From Selenomonas sp. FOBRC6 (GTDB lineage: Bacteria > Bacillota > Negativicutes > Selenomonadales > Selenomonadaceae), in NCBI RefSeq assembly GCF_000286455.1, contig NZ_ALKG01000086.1, positions 1 through 51,048 of the forward strand: a stretch of 51,048 nt of DNA, read 5' to 3'. Numbering within the stretch: the first letter of the stretch is position 1; each line of letters opens with the position of its first letter. The notes beneath the pieces were generated by a model. The model ran no database searches. It was not told the DNA's origin and saw only the letters and a program-made list of their open reading frames with translations. The translations under genes and the position numbers were made by a program. Shown here one piece after another: positions 1-9,652 of this stretch.

Positions 1-453
1 GGAGATCATCGCACCCGTCGAGCCCGGCTCGCGATGCGACTTCGAGCCGTGACCCATCGGGCCGCGCGCGAAGTTGTGACGCTTGATGCCGCCCGCGAAG
101 CCCTTGCCCTTGGACGTGCCGACCACATCGACGAGATCGCCCGCAGCGAAGATGTCGACGCCGATCGTGTCACCAACATTGTATTCGGAAGGAGCAGCAA
201 GACGCATCTCACGAATGAAACGCACCGCCTTCACGCCCGCCTTCTCAAACTGACCCTTGAGCGGCTTCGTGACGTTCTTCTCCTTGATATCGCCAAACCC
301 GAGCTGCACAGCGTTATAGCCGTCCGTCTCGTTGGTCTTGTTCCGGAGCACAAAGTTGTTGCCGGACTCAACGACCGTCACGGGAACGACGCGGCCTTCC
401 TCTGTGAAGATCTGGGTCATGCCCAGTTTTCTTCCTAAAATAGCCTTAGCCAA
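1..453 (-). CDS. rplC: 50S ribosomal protein L3 (5' part; C-terminus outside window)
   Basis: Ribosomal protein L3, an early-assembly 23S rRNA binding protein of the large subunit. The visible 151 codons begin [12 protein letters not shown] and continue through [14 protein letters not shown], the typical L3 N-terminus, to the glycine-rich [15 protein letters not shown] segment near the peptidyl-transferase loop. The gene runs off the left edge. The start is TTG at 453: an AGGAGGT sits 8 nt upstream, and starting at the internal ATG (420) would cut off the conserved first 11 residues. It follows rpsJ by 15 nt, the standard S10 operon order, so rplD, rplW and rplB are expected just outside the window. 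Confidence 0.97.
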   Translation of the reverse strand, partial: MAKAILGRKLGMTQIFTEEGRVVPVTVVESGNNFVLRNKTNETDGYNAVQLGFGDIKEKNVTKPLKGQFEKAGVKAVRFIREMRLAAPSEYNVGDTIGVDIFAAGDLVDVVGTSKGKGFAGGIKRHNFARGPMGHGSKSHREPGSTGAMIS

Positions 454-468
454 GGCTTCCACCTCCTA

Positions 469-780
469 TTAGAGCTTAATCTCGATGTCAACGCCGGCAG
501 GCAGATCGAGACGCATGAGCGAATCGACCGTCTTGTTCGTCGGCTGCAGGATGTCGATGAGACGCTTGTGCGTACGCATCTCAAACTGCTCGCGCGAGTC
601 CTTGTTGACGTGCGGAGAACGGAGAATCGTATAGACATTCTTCTCCGTCGGAAGTGGAATGGGGCCGGAGACCATTGCGCCCGTCTTCTTCGCCGTGTCG
701 ACGATCTTCGCCGCACTCTGGTCGAGCGCCTTGTGGTCATAGGCCTTCAAACGAATTCTGATTTTCTGCTGTTTCGCCAA
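469..780 (-). CDS. rpsJ: 30S ribosomal protein S10
   Basis: Ribosomal protein S10 of the small-subunit head, which is also the NusE antitermination factor in the family. The 103-residue product starts [17 protein letters not shown] and ends [11 protein letters not shown], and is full length. The start is TTG at 780, preceded by AGGAGGA with 8 nt spacing. The longer frame from 828 would add an Arg-rich stretch not found in S10. It is the first gene of the S10 operon and follows the tuf terminator across a 216-nt leader. This gene and the next (rplC) both start with TTG. Confidence 0.96.
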   Translation of the reverse strand: MAKQQKIRIRLKAYDHKALDQSAAKIVDTAKKTGAMVSGPIPLPTEKNVYTILRSPHVNKDSREQFEMRTHKRLIDILQPTNKTVDSLMRLDLPAGVDIEIKL

Positions 781-797
781 AGTAGTTTTCCTCCTTC

Positions 798-855
798 GTC
801 CGGGGTCTCGCCCCAAACATTTCTCCACGGCAGTTCCCTCTGCCCCGCCGGGGCA
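798..855 (-). promoter_or_regulatory. Structured leader of the S10 operon (two GC hairpins)
   Basis: In the 216-nt gap between tuf and rpsJ two compact hairpins can form: GGGG/CCCC with a 5-nt loop at 802-814, and TGCCCC/GGGGCA with a 3-nt loop at 841-855. Neither is followed by a U-run in the rpsJ direction. In other bacteria S10 leaders can be autoregulated by L4. A similar role here is only inferred from position. No convincing -35/-10 pair was found in the gap. Confidence 0.35.
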
Positions 856-940
856 TAGCCATCTGCCATGTCATCGCATGGAGTACGTCGTCTGTCGTAT
901 GATTCCAAAAGATGAAAAAGAAGTTATGTTTATTCCCCCG

Positions 941-968
941 AAAAGGAGCGACGCGAGCGCGCCGCTCC
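941..968 (-). terminator. Probable terminator after tuf
   Basis: Read on the minus strand, GGAGCG (968-963) pairs with CGCTCC (950-945) around a GC-rich loop and is followed by TTTT (944-941). It lies 28 nt past the tuf stop and would separate the str operon from the S10 operon. The T-run is short, so readthrough is likely. Confidence 0.5.
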
Positions 969-996
969 TCCTCCTAGGGAATATCAGTAGGTTAGA

Positions 997-2184
<1,188 letters not shown>

Positions 2185-2198
2185 TTAAAATTGCCTCC

Positions 2199-4277
2199 TT
2201 ATTCGCCTTTGTTCTTGGCGACTACAGCGTCAGCTATATTCTTAGGAACTTCGTCATAGAAGGAAACTTCCATGGAGTAGTTCCCGCGACCCTGGGTTTT
2301 GGAACGGAGATCCGTCGAGTAACCGAACATCTCCGAGAGCGGAACGAACGCGTTGATGACCTGCACGCCGTTGCGCGGCTCCATGCCGTCGATGCGTCCA
2401 CGGCGCGAGTTCAGGTCGCCGATGACATCGCCCATGTACTCCTCGGGCACCGTGACCTCGACCTTGACATACGGCTCGAGGAGCACGGGGCTTGCCTTCT
2501 CGGCACCCGCCTTGAACGCCATCGAACCTGCCACCTTGAATGCTGCCTCGGACGAGTCGACTTCGTGGAACGAACCGTCGTAGACAATGACCTTGATGTC
2601 GACCATCGGATAGCCGGCGACAACGCCGCCCTCCATCGCCTGACGGACACCGGCCTCGATCGGGTTGATGAATTCCTTCGGAATCACGCCGCCGACGACC
2701 TTGTTCTCGAAGCTGAAGCCCTCGCCCGCATCCTGGGGGATGAGCTCGAGCCAGCAGTGACCGTACTGGCCGTGACCGCCGGACTGACGAACGAACTTGC
2801 CCTCTGCCTTGACCGACTTGCGGATCGTCTCGCGGTATGCGACCTGCGGTTCGCCAACCTTGCAGTCGACCTTGAACTCGCGGAGCATACGGTCGACGAT
2901 GATCTGCAGATGCAGCTCGCCCATACCCGAGATGATGACCTGTCCCGTCTCTGCATCCGTGTGAACGCGGAACGTCGGATCCTCCTCAGCGAGCTTCTGG
3001 AGCGCAATGCCCATCTTCTCCTGATCGTTCTTCGTTGCAGGCTCAACCGCAACAGAGATAACGGGATCCGGGAACTCCATCGACTCGAGAATGATCGGCT
3101 TGCTCTCGTCACAGAGCGTGTCGCCCGTCGTCGTGTTCTTCAGACCGACCGCCGCCGCGATGTCGCCGCTGTAGACCACGTCGATCTCCTTGCGGTTGTT
3201 CGCGTGCATCTGCAGGATGCGGCCGATGCGCTCCTTGTTGTCCTTCGTCGCATTGAAGACGTAGGAGCCGGAGTTCAGCGTACCGGAGTAGACACGGAAG
3301 AACGCGAGCTTGCCAACGAACGGATCCGTCATAATCTTGAACGCGAGTGCCGAGAATGGCGCCGTATCCGATGCGGGGCGGCTGTCCGCCTCGCCCGTGT
3401 CGGGGTTCACACCTGCAATCGGCGGAATGTCCGTCGGAGCGGGCATGTAGTCAACGATCGCATCGAGGAGGGGCTGCACGCCCTTGTTGCGGTACGACGT
3501 ACCGCAGGTGACGGGCGTCATCTCGCAGGCAATCGTCGCCTTGCGAATCGCACGGCGGATCTCCTCCTCCGTGACCTCCTCACCGCCGAGGTACTTCTCC
3601 ATGAGTTCATCATCCGCCTCGGCGCACGCCTCGACGAGCTTCTCTCGGTACTCTTCCGCCTGCTCTTTGTACTCAGCCGGAATCTCGACCTCATCGGTCA
3701 CCTTACCGAGATCGTCCTCGTACACGATGGCGTCCATCTTCACGAGGTCGATGATGCCCTTGAACTCATCCTCTGCACCGATCGGCAGCTGAATCGCCAC
3801 CGGGTTCGCATTGAGACGCTCGCGCATCATCTTCATAACATTGAAGAAATCTGCGCCCGTAATGTCCATCTTGTTGACATATGCCATGCGCGGCACATTG
3901 TACCGCTCTGCCTGGCGCCAGACCGTCTCCGTCTGCGGCTCAACACCGCCGCGTGCGGTCAGAACGGCGACCGTGCCGTCCAGCACGCGCAGCGAGCGCT
4001 CTACCTCGACCGTAAAGTCAACGTGACCCGGCGTATCAATGATATTGATGCGATGGTCTTTCCAGTGACAGGTCGTCGCCGCCGACGTAATCGTAATGCC
4101 GCGTTCCTGCTCCTGAACCATCCAGTCCATGGTGGCAGCGCCCTCATGAACCTCGCCGATCTTGTGCGTTACGCCCGTGTAGAAGAGAATGCGCTCGGTG
4201 GTCGTCGTCTTGCCGGCATCGATGTGAGCCATGATGCCGATATTCCGCGTTTTTTCAAGGGAATATTCTCTTGCCAC
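2199..4277 (-). CDS. fusA: Elongation factor G
   Basis: EF-G, the translocation GTPase. The 692 residues contain [15 protein letters not shown] (G1), the switch I stretch [17 protein letters not shown] (G3) and NKMD (G4), then domains II-V ending in a [12 protein letters not shown] type C-terminus. The start is GTG at 4277 ([12 protein letters not shown]), with AGGAAACA just upstream. It sits 31 nt after rpsG and 14 nt before tuf, the canonical str operon position. The conserved G-domain and full length argue for the housekeeping factor rather than a TetM-like paralogue. Confidence 0.98.
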   Translation of the reverse strand: MAREYSLEKTRNIGIMAHIDAGKTTTTERILFYTGVTHKIGEVHEGAATMDWMVQEQERGITITSAATTCHWKDHRINIIDTPGHVDFTVEVERSLRVLDGTVAVLTARGGVEPQTETVWRQAERYNVPRMAYVNKMDITGADFFNVMKMMRERLNANPVAIQLPIGAEDEFKGIIDLVKMDAIVYEDDLGKVTDEVEIPAEYKEQAEEYREKLVEACAEADDELMEKYLGGEEVTEEEIRRAIRKATIACEMTPVTCGTSYRNKGVQPLLDAIVDYMPAPTDIPPIAGVNPDTGEADSRPASDTAPFSALAFKIMTDPFVGKLAFFRVYSGTLNSGSYVFNATKDNKERIGRILQMHANNRKEIDVVYSGDIAAAVGLKNTTTGDTLCDESKPIILESMEFPDPVISVAVEPATKNDQEKMGIALQKLAEEDPTFRVHTDAETGQVIISGMGELHLQIIVDRMLREFKVDCKVGEPQVAYRETIRKSVKAEGKFVRQSGGHGQYGHCWLELIPQDAGEGFSFENKVVGGVIPKEFINPIEAGVRQAMEGGVVAGYPMVDIKVIVYDGSFHEVDSSEAAFKVAGSMAFKAGAEKASPVLLEPYVKVEVTVPEEYMGDVIGDLNSRRGRIDGMEPRNGVQVINAFVPLSEMFGYSTDLRSKTQGRGNYSMEVSFYDEVPKNIADAVVAKNKGE

Positions 4278-4308
4278 TGTTTCCTATCGCTCCTTACACT
4301 GCTGGAGA

Positions 4309-4806
<498 letters not shown>

Positions 4807-5184
4807 TTACTTCTTCTTCGCACGCTTCGCGCCGTACTTCGAACGCCCCTGTGCACGATCCTGCACACCGGCGGTATCGAGCGACCCGCGAATGATGTGG
4901 TAACGAACACCCGGCAGATCCTTCACGCGGCCGCCGCGAATAAGGACGACGCTGTGCTCCTGCAGATTGTGCCCGATTCCGGGGATGTATGCGGTCACCT
5001 CGATGCTGTTCGTCAAGCGAACACGAGCAACCTTTCTAAGAGCAGAGTTCGGCTTCTTCGGCGTGGACGTATAGACACGCGTGCAGACACCGCGCTTCTG
5101 CGGGCTGTTCTTCAGTGCTGGTGCTTTCGATTTCTCCTCAAGGCTCTTCCGGCTCTTGCGAATGAGCTGATTGATCGTTGGCAT
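4807..5184 (-). CDS. rpsL: 30S ribosomal protein S12
   Basis: S12 forms part of the decoding centre. The 125-residue protein begins [14 protein letters not shown] and carries the conserved [15 protein letters not shown] region around the lysine that is the usual streptomycin-resistance position; Lys is present, the susceptible form. It also has the [13 protein letters not shown] loop. The start is ATG at 5184 with AAGGAGGTGCAGT upstream. A longer frame to 5214 is open but includes the ribosome binding site itself. It is the second gene of the str operon, 62 nt after the L7Ae-like gene. Confidence 0.97.
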   Translation of the reverse strand: MPTINQLIRKSRKSLEEKSKAPALKNSPQKRGVCTRVYTSTPKKPNSALRKVARVRLTNSIEVTAYIPGIGHNLQEHSVVLIRGGRVKDLPGVRYHIIRGSLDTAGVQDRAQGRSKYGAKRAKKK

Positions 5185-5246
5185 ACTGCACCTCCTTCCT
5201 TTGTCGTCATTCAAATGCTTTGTATGAAAACGCAGAGGCTGCGTTT

Positions 5247-5492
5247 TTACCGTAGTATTGCGACCGCTGCAGCGCCCACATCGAGGCGTGCGTGCGCACC
5301 GAGCTCAGCTTTCGTCGCCGTGCGGTCAGGTATGATTCCCGCGTCCCTGCACGCCGTGAGCAATGTGCCAAGCACGCGCTCATCGACATCCGCGGCGATG
5401 AACACCATCTCTGCCGCGCCGCTCTCCACCACTCTGCACACTTGATGTATGCCGGCAACGGTACGCGCTGTGCGCAATTTCTCCAGAGACAT
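5247..5492 (-). CDS. L7Ae/L30e-family ribosomal-associated protein (YbxF-like)
   Basis: An 81-residue L7Ae-fold protein, [15 protein letters not shown]..., with the family core [17 protein letters not shown] and an alternating Val/Ala C-terminus. In Bacillus-type str operons the same position between rpoC and rpsL holds ybxF/rplGB, which binds kink-turn RNA. That RNA role is family knowledge; the sequence shows only the fold signature and context. ATG at 5492 has GGAGGTGAACT upstream. It is the first gene of the operon. The gene upstream is an unrelated membrane enzyme, not rpoC. Confidence 0.85.
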   Translation of the reverse strand: MSLEKLRTARTVAGIHQVCRVVESGAAEMVFIAADVDERVLGTLLTACRDAGIIPDRTATKAELGAHARLDVGAAAVAILR

Positions 5493-5520
5493 AGTTCACC
5501 TCCAAAAAGGGGACTGTCAC

Positions 5521-5549
5521 ATAATATCATCCGTCAAAACGCTTGTCAA
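5521..5549 (-). promoter_or_regulatory. Sigma-A promoter of the str operon
   Basis: On the minus strand a perfect -35 TTGACA (5549-5544) and -10 TATTAT (5526-5521) are separated by exactly 17 nt. The predicted start lies about 20 nt before the L7Ae-like start codon. This near-consensus promoter fits a highly expressed translation operon. Confidence 0.85.
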
Positions 5550-5620
5550 CGCATATTTGACAAAGTTTTCTATTTACACTTCTCCTAGCGTGTCTTTCTT
5601 GTGAGTTTTGATGAAAAATC

Positions 5621-5642
5621 AAAAAAGGGGCGTGCCCGCCCC
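5621..5642 (-). terminator. Rho-independent terminator after the LTA-synthase-like gene
   Basis: Minus-strand GGGGCG/CGCCCC stem (5642-5637 with 5632-5627), 4-nt loop, followed by six T (5626-5621). It starts 3 nt after the stop codon at 5646 and insulates that gene from the str promoter. Confidence 0.8.
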
Positions 5643-5645
5643 CAT

Positions 5646-7664
5646 TCACCCATTCTCACCCACAAGCAGCTCCGGATGTCGCACATAGTACGCCGTCAGC
5701 TCACAGTACGCATCGCGCTCCTCCGTGAAGCGCTCCGTATCGACGCGCCACGGCAGTGCCCCCGCCGTCACCTTCAATTCCTGCGCCTTGCAATCTTGAT
5801 AGCGTCCGATCTCCTCATGCGTAAGCCATGCATAGGGTGTCACAACCCGCTCGATCCGCTCCGTCAGAGGCTTCTCAACAGCATAGTAAGAGAACCCCTT
5901 CGGCGCGATCAGCTCGATGAGCGTCGGCAGGATATTCATATGCCCGCCAATCTCGTTGTGAGCCAGATGCTCCGCTGTGAGCTGTGGATGATGCATCGAG
6001 AACGATGTGAGAATCTGCTCACGCAGGAGAAGCTCCTGCCGCTCCGTCACCCCTTCAATGAGCGGCACCTCCCCGCCCATGTGATCGCCCGTAACGATGA
6101 ATAGGCTGTCGGGAAACGCCGCGCGCATCTCTTCAATAAATTTGCAGAGCGCCTGATCGGCGTACCATGCGCAGCCCAAACCACGGTATTTTTTCATGGA
6201 GTTCTTCAGAGCTTCCGCCATCTCGGGGTTGAGGCGCGCCGCATCAAAGCCATACTCCTCAAGGGGAAGGCGGAAGGGGCCGTGATTCGAGGTCGTATAG
6301 AGGAAGTGGAAGGACGGTACCGCATCTCCCTCGTCACGAATCCTCCGTGCAGCCTCGTTCAAAAAGATATGATCGTAAACGCCAAGCCATGTGCGCGGCG
6401 CATCGGAAGCGCAGATCTCCACGCCGCCATACGCCTCATCGAATCCAAGTGCAGGGAGAAAATGAGACAAACTCCCCCAGTTCAGACCTCCACCGTACCA
6501 AAAGCTAGTATGATAGCCAAGCGCCTTGAGTTGCAGCGGCAGTGATGTAGGCAGCGTATGATTCCAAAACAGCACATTTTCATTCAGCTCCATGTCCGCA
6601 TCATAGACACCGAGGAGCAGACTGACAAGGGACGGCTGCGAGATCATCCCGCTCGAGAGGAAGTTGTTGATGCAGACGGTATGCGGCTCCGCACGAAAGC
6701 GTGCGCCTGCCTCCATCAGATTCAGCCCGGCATAGGGCGCATCGAAGTGCACCTGCCCATAGCTCTCCGCCAAAAGAAAGAAAATATGCTGCGGCGGATC
6801 GATACGTGCCCCGTCCGCTGTCCGTCGGAACACCTCCAGAGGTTTTTCCACAGGCGAATCAGGCGGCAGCACGCATTTCAAAATCGCGTACGACTCCTCG
6901 TCGGAATGCTTCAGAGCATCCTGCACGGGACGCTTCCACACCATTTTGAGCGCGATCAGATCATCGATCGATGCCTTGCCTAGAACGAGATCTTCCTTCA
7001 CGAAGGCGGGCACCTCGTCCCATTCAGGCTTCAACCGATGCCGCAGCGTCCCACCGTAGCGCAGCCAGTAAAAAAGTAGAATCGAAGCGATGAAGACGAG
7101 CGCATTCACGGCATACTGCCCCGCGCCGTCCATCAGCACGGGATAGGCGAAGGACGGCAGGCCAAGGACGGCATGTGCCGCAAACGTGCAGAGTGCCAGA
7201 TAGGGAAGATAGCCGAGGAGCAGCCATGCTCCATGATTTTGATGGAAGAAAATATCGGCAAAATTTTTCTTATCCGCATGTTTACCAAGCCAGATTGTCT
7301 GATTAAACGTGTCGTGAAAATGCGCGTAGAAAATCATCTTGCCGATGAACGCCGTATAGAGGGCTGCAGCATAGACAAGGAAGAGGACGACGCGCACCGT
7401 ATCCCCCACGGCAAAGTACGCAGGGAGGAACGCCCCAGGCAGGGAGACGAGGACGAGCGGAATCAGGAAGGCATAGGCGTTGAAATCCATCCCCCACCAA
7501 AATCCGTAACGGAAGCAGGTAATCCACTTCCGCCACTCCCCGACGGGGGACTTCTTCGGCCGGTAGACCAGAATAAAAATCAGGCGAAAGACGGCGCAGA
7601 TGACGGGCGGCAAAAGAAAGATCTTCAGATCCTGCTGCATCCCCAAAAAGAAATCACTGAACAT
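5646..7664 (-). CDS. LTA synthase-like membrane sulfatase/phosphotransferase
   Basis: A 672-residue membrane protein of the alkaline phosphatase superfamily, of the kind that moves phosphoglycerol or phosphoethanolamine onto envelope glycolipids or glycans. Five hydrophobic segments lie between residues 14 and 200. The extracytoplasmic domain (about 290-610) has the metal-site pattern of LtaS-like enzymes: AES (Glu300), SNHGPF (His461) and VTGDH (Asp527, His528). The usual nucleophile is Thr; here the matching stretch reads FLSSGMISQPS with only Ser. The substrate cannot be told from sequence. A diderm is not expected to make classical LTA, so a periplasmic glycan or LPS-modifying transferase is as likely. 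It is the third gene after trmB and ftsW, with a hairpin terminator before it. Confidence 0.75.
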   Translation of the reverse strand: MFSDFFLGMQQDLKIFLLPPVICAVFRLIFILVYRPKKSPVGEWRKWITCFRYGFWWGMDFNAYAFLIPLVLVSLPGAFLPAYFAVGDTVRVVLFLVYAAALYTAFIGKMIFYAHFHDTFNQTIWLGKHADKKNFADIFFHQNHGAWLLLGYLPYLALCTFAAHAVLGLPSFAYPVLMDGAGQYAVNALVFIASILLFYWLRYGGTLRHRLKPEWDEVPAFVKEDLVLGKASIDDLIALKMVWKRPVQDALKHSDEESYAILKCVLPPDSPVEKPLEVFRRTADGARIDPPQHIFFLLAESYGQVHFDAPYAGLNLMEAGARFRAEPHTVCINNFLSSGMISQPSLVSLLLGVYDADMELNENVLFWNHTLPTSLPLQLKALGYHTSFWYGGGLNWGSLSHFLPALGFDEAYGGVEICASDAPRTWLGVYDHIFLNEAARRIRDEGDAVPSFHFLYTTSNHGPFRLPLEEYGFDAARLNPEMAEALKNSMKKYRGLGCAWYADQALCKFIEEMRAAFPDSLFIVTGDHMGGEVPLIEGVTERQELLLREQILTSFSMHHPQLTAEHLAHNEIGGHMNILPTLIELIAPKGFSYYAVEKPLTERIERVVTPYAWLTHEEIGRYQDCKAQELKVTAGALPWRVDTERFTEERDAYCELTAYYVRHPELLVGENG

Positions 7665-7675
7665 CCAATAACCTC

Positions 7676-7712
7676 ACTAAAATGGGGCTGACGCCGAAAA
7701 TGCCTCAGCCCC
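7676..7712 (-). terminator. Terminator after ftsW
   Basis: Minus-strand GGGGCTGA (7712-7705) pairs perfectly with TCAGCCCC (7691-7684), followed by ATTTTAG. It lies directly after the ftsW stop and overlaps the approach to the next gene, so it may be partial. Confidence 0.6.
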
Positions 7713-7717
7713 TCCCA

Positions 7718-8899
7718 TCATCGGACTGCGTGCATCTTGCTCCGCCGCTCCTCCGCCGTCTCCGGCTTTTTCTTCGCGGGCGGCGCATCCTGACTGCGAT
7801 CGGCAATACCAAGCAGCATCCCCATGCCCGCCATTGTCACGATCAGCGACGAACCTCCGTAGCTGATGAACGGCAGCGGCACCCCCACGACGGGCAACAG
7901 CCCCGCAACCATTGCGAGATTTGCGAGTGCCTGTCCGAGCACGAGGAAAATAATACCGAGCGCGAGTACCTGCCCAAACGTATCCTTTGCACGCGCCGCA
8001 ACACGCATGCACGTGATGAGCAGCACGGCGAATAGGAAGAAGATCAGCAGAACGCCAAAGAACCCGTGCTCCTGACTGAAGATCGCAAAGGCAAAGTCCG
8101 TATGTGCCTCAGGCAAATACTCGTACTTGCTCACACCGTCGCCGAACCCCATACCAAAGATCCCGCCCGAGCCGATCGTCGAGAGTGACTGCACCATCTG
8201 ATAGCCCGCATCACGCGCATCCGACCACGGGTCGAACCAAACATCAATGCGCTTCATGCGATAGGGCTGCAGCGTCCCGATCGCAAATGCCAAACCAAAG
8301 GTGACCGGCACGATCCAGAGCCAGAGCAGCGGGCGGACAAGGAGGACAAGTGCCATGAGGAGCGGCACACCGAACACAATGCACGCCGTACCAAAGTCCG
8401 GCTCGCGATAGACAAGGAATGCCATCACGAGAATTGCCCCGAACGGGATCGCAACTTGGCTTCCATCCCGCTCCATGCGAAAATGCTCCTTGCTGAGCAC
8501 CGCCGAGATCGAAAACGCCCCCATGAGCACCGCCATCAGCTTTGCAAACTCCGCGGGCTGAAAGCTCAGTGCGCCGAACGCGAGCCATCGCTGCGCCCCA
8601 TTTACCGTCGTTCCAACAAAGAGCACAGCAACCAATAAAAACACTGTGATGCCCATGCCGACGAACATCAATCCGCGCATCCGTTGGTAGTTTATGCGGC
8701 GGCAAAGCCAACACGCGATCAGTCCGAGAAAAACCCACACCAGATGCCGCTGCAGAAAATAATAGGGATTCTCGAAATTCATCGCCGCAAGTACATAGCT
8801 CGAACTAAACACATTGATCGTTCCTGCCACAAGGAGGATCGCCATGATAATGACAATTGGCTCCGTCTCACTCTTGAAGAGTGTATAGCGCGTACGCAT
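7718..8899 (-). CDS. ftsW: SEDS peptidoglycan polymerase, FtsW type
   Basis: Lipid II polymerase of the SEDS family, an inner-membrane enzyme of septal wall synthesis. The protein of about 393 residues has ten hydrophobic segments, the EPDFGT motif, the PEAHTDFAF motif (FtsW-like) and the FtsW/RodA/SpoVE signature PLPFISYGGSS near the C-terminus, ending in a basic tail. Its stop is followed by a terminator. I prefer ATG at 8899, overlapping the trmB stop as TGATG with GAGGGG 8 nt upstream; GTG at 8902 is one codon longer. RodA or SpoVE cannot be excluded, and no ftsZ, mur or mreCD neighbour is present to decide. Confidence 0.85.
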   Translation of the reverse strand: MRTRYTLFKSETEPIVIIMAILLVAGTINVFSSSYVLAAMNFENPYYFLQRHLVWVFLGLIACWLCRRINYQRMRGLMFVGMGITVFLLVAVLFVGTTVNGAQRWLAFGALSFQPAEFAKLMAVLMGAFSISAVLSKEHFRMERDGSQVAIPFGAILVMAFLVYREPDFGTACIVFGVPLLMALVLLVRPLLWLWIVPVTFGLAFAIGTLQPYRMKRIDVWFDPWSDARDAGYQMVQSLSTIGSGGIFGMGFGDGVSKYEYLPEAHTDFAFAIFSQEHGFFGVLLIFFLFAVLLITCMRVAARAKDTFGQVLALGIIFLVLGQALANLAMVAGLLPVVGVPLPFISYGGSSLIVTMAGMGMLLGIADRSQDAPPAKKKPETAEERRSKMHAVR

Positions 8900-9558
8900 C
8901 ACGCTCGCCCCTCTGGCGGACGCGCCACGAGACGACCGATCTTCGCCCCGCGTGCGCTAAACTTGCGCTCGTACTCTGTCATGATATTGTCCGTCTCGTC
9001 GAGCGCGTGGAGATCGTGCGTCACACGCGAGAGCTGCCACCCCTCCGCCGCCATTGTCTCAAGCGAGTAGTCAAACAGCCCCATATTGTCCGTCTTAAAG
9101 CGCAGCTCCCCATCCGCCTTCAAGACGGTGCGATAGCGCGCGAGAAAGAGCGGACTTGTCAGACGTCGTTTCGCATGGCGCGCCTTCGGCCACGGATCAG
9201 AGAAGTTCAGATAGATGCGATCCACCTCACAGGGCGCAAAGAGCTCCGTTAGCCGTGCCGCATCGAAGACCACGAGGCGGAGATTTTTCAGCCCGCGCTC
9301 CGCCGCCTTACGCGCGGCAAAGTAGAGCACCCCCTGCTGCATCTCCAGCCCGACATAGTTCACCTCGGGGTGCCGCGCAGCAAGCTCCGTCAGAAAATCG
9401 CCCTTGCCCACTCCAATCTCCACATGAAGCGGTGCCTCACGACCAAACGCCTCCGCCCAGTGCCCCGTAAGCGCAGCCCAATCCCCGCCAAGCGGCGTGA
9501 CGAAATCCGCATAGTCCAGAATCGCCGTATCAATCCACGGCTTTCGCCTGAGTCTCAT
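8899..9558 (-). CDS. trmB: tRNA (guanine-N7-)-methyltransferase
   Basis: SAM-dependent enzyme that methylates G46 in the tRNA variable loop. The 219-residue protein has the SAM-binding motif VEIGVGKGDFLTELA, then YVGLEMQQGV, and the TrmB signature YLNFSDPWPKARHAKRRLT, followed by the C-terminal ETDNIMTEYERKF stretch. I place the start at ATG 9558 (MRLRRKPWID), with GAGAGGA upstream; the open frame to 9594 adds a non-conserved leader. It overlaps ftsW by the TGATG arrangement and is probably translationally coupled to it. Confidence 0.93.
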   Translation of the reverse strand: MRLRRKPWIDTAILDYADFVTPLGGDWAALTGHWAEAFGREAPLHVEIGVGKGDFLTELAARHPEVNYVGLEMQQGVLYFAARKAAERGLKNLRLVVFDAARLTELFAPCEVDRIYLNFSDPWPKARHAKRRLTSPLFLARYRTVLKADGELRFKTDNMGLFDYSLETMAAEGWQLSRVTHDLHALDETDNIMTEYERKFSARGAKIGRLVARPPEGRA

Positions 9559-9652
9559 AGACCATCCTCTCTCCCCCGTTCTTCCCCTGTCCACATGAAC
9601 GCGCTGCGCCCCCGTTCACATCGAGAGCGCAGCGAAAGGAATCGATGCGTTA

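Noticed and set aside
9596-9618. Terminator for the TpsB gene (TGAACG/CGTTCA hairpin)
   Set aside because: There is no T-run on the minus strand after the stem, and it abuts the trmB ribosome binding site, so termination is not supported.
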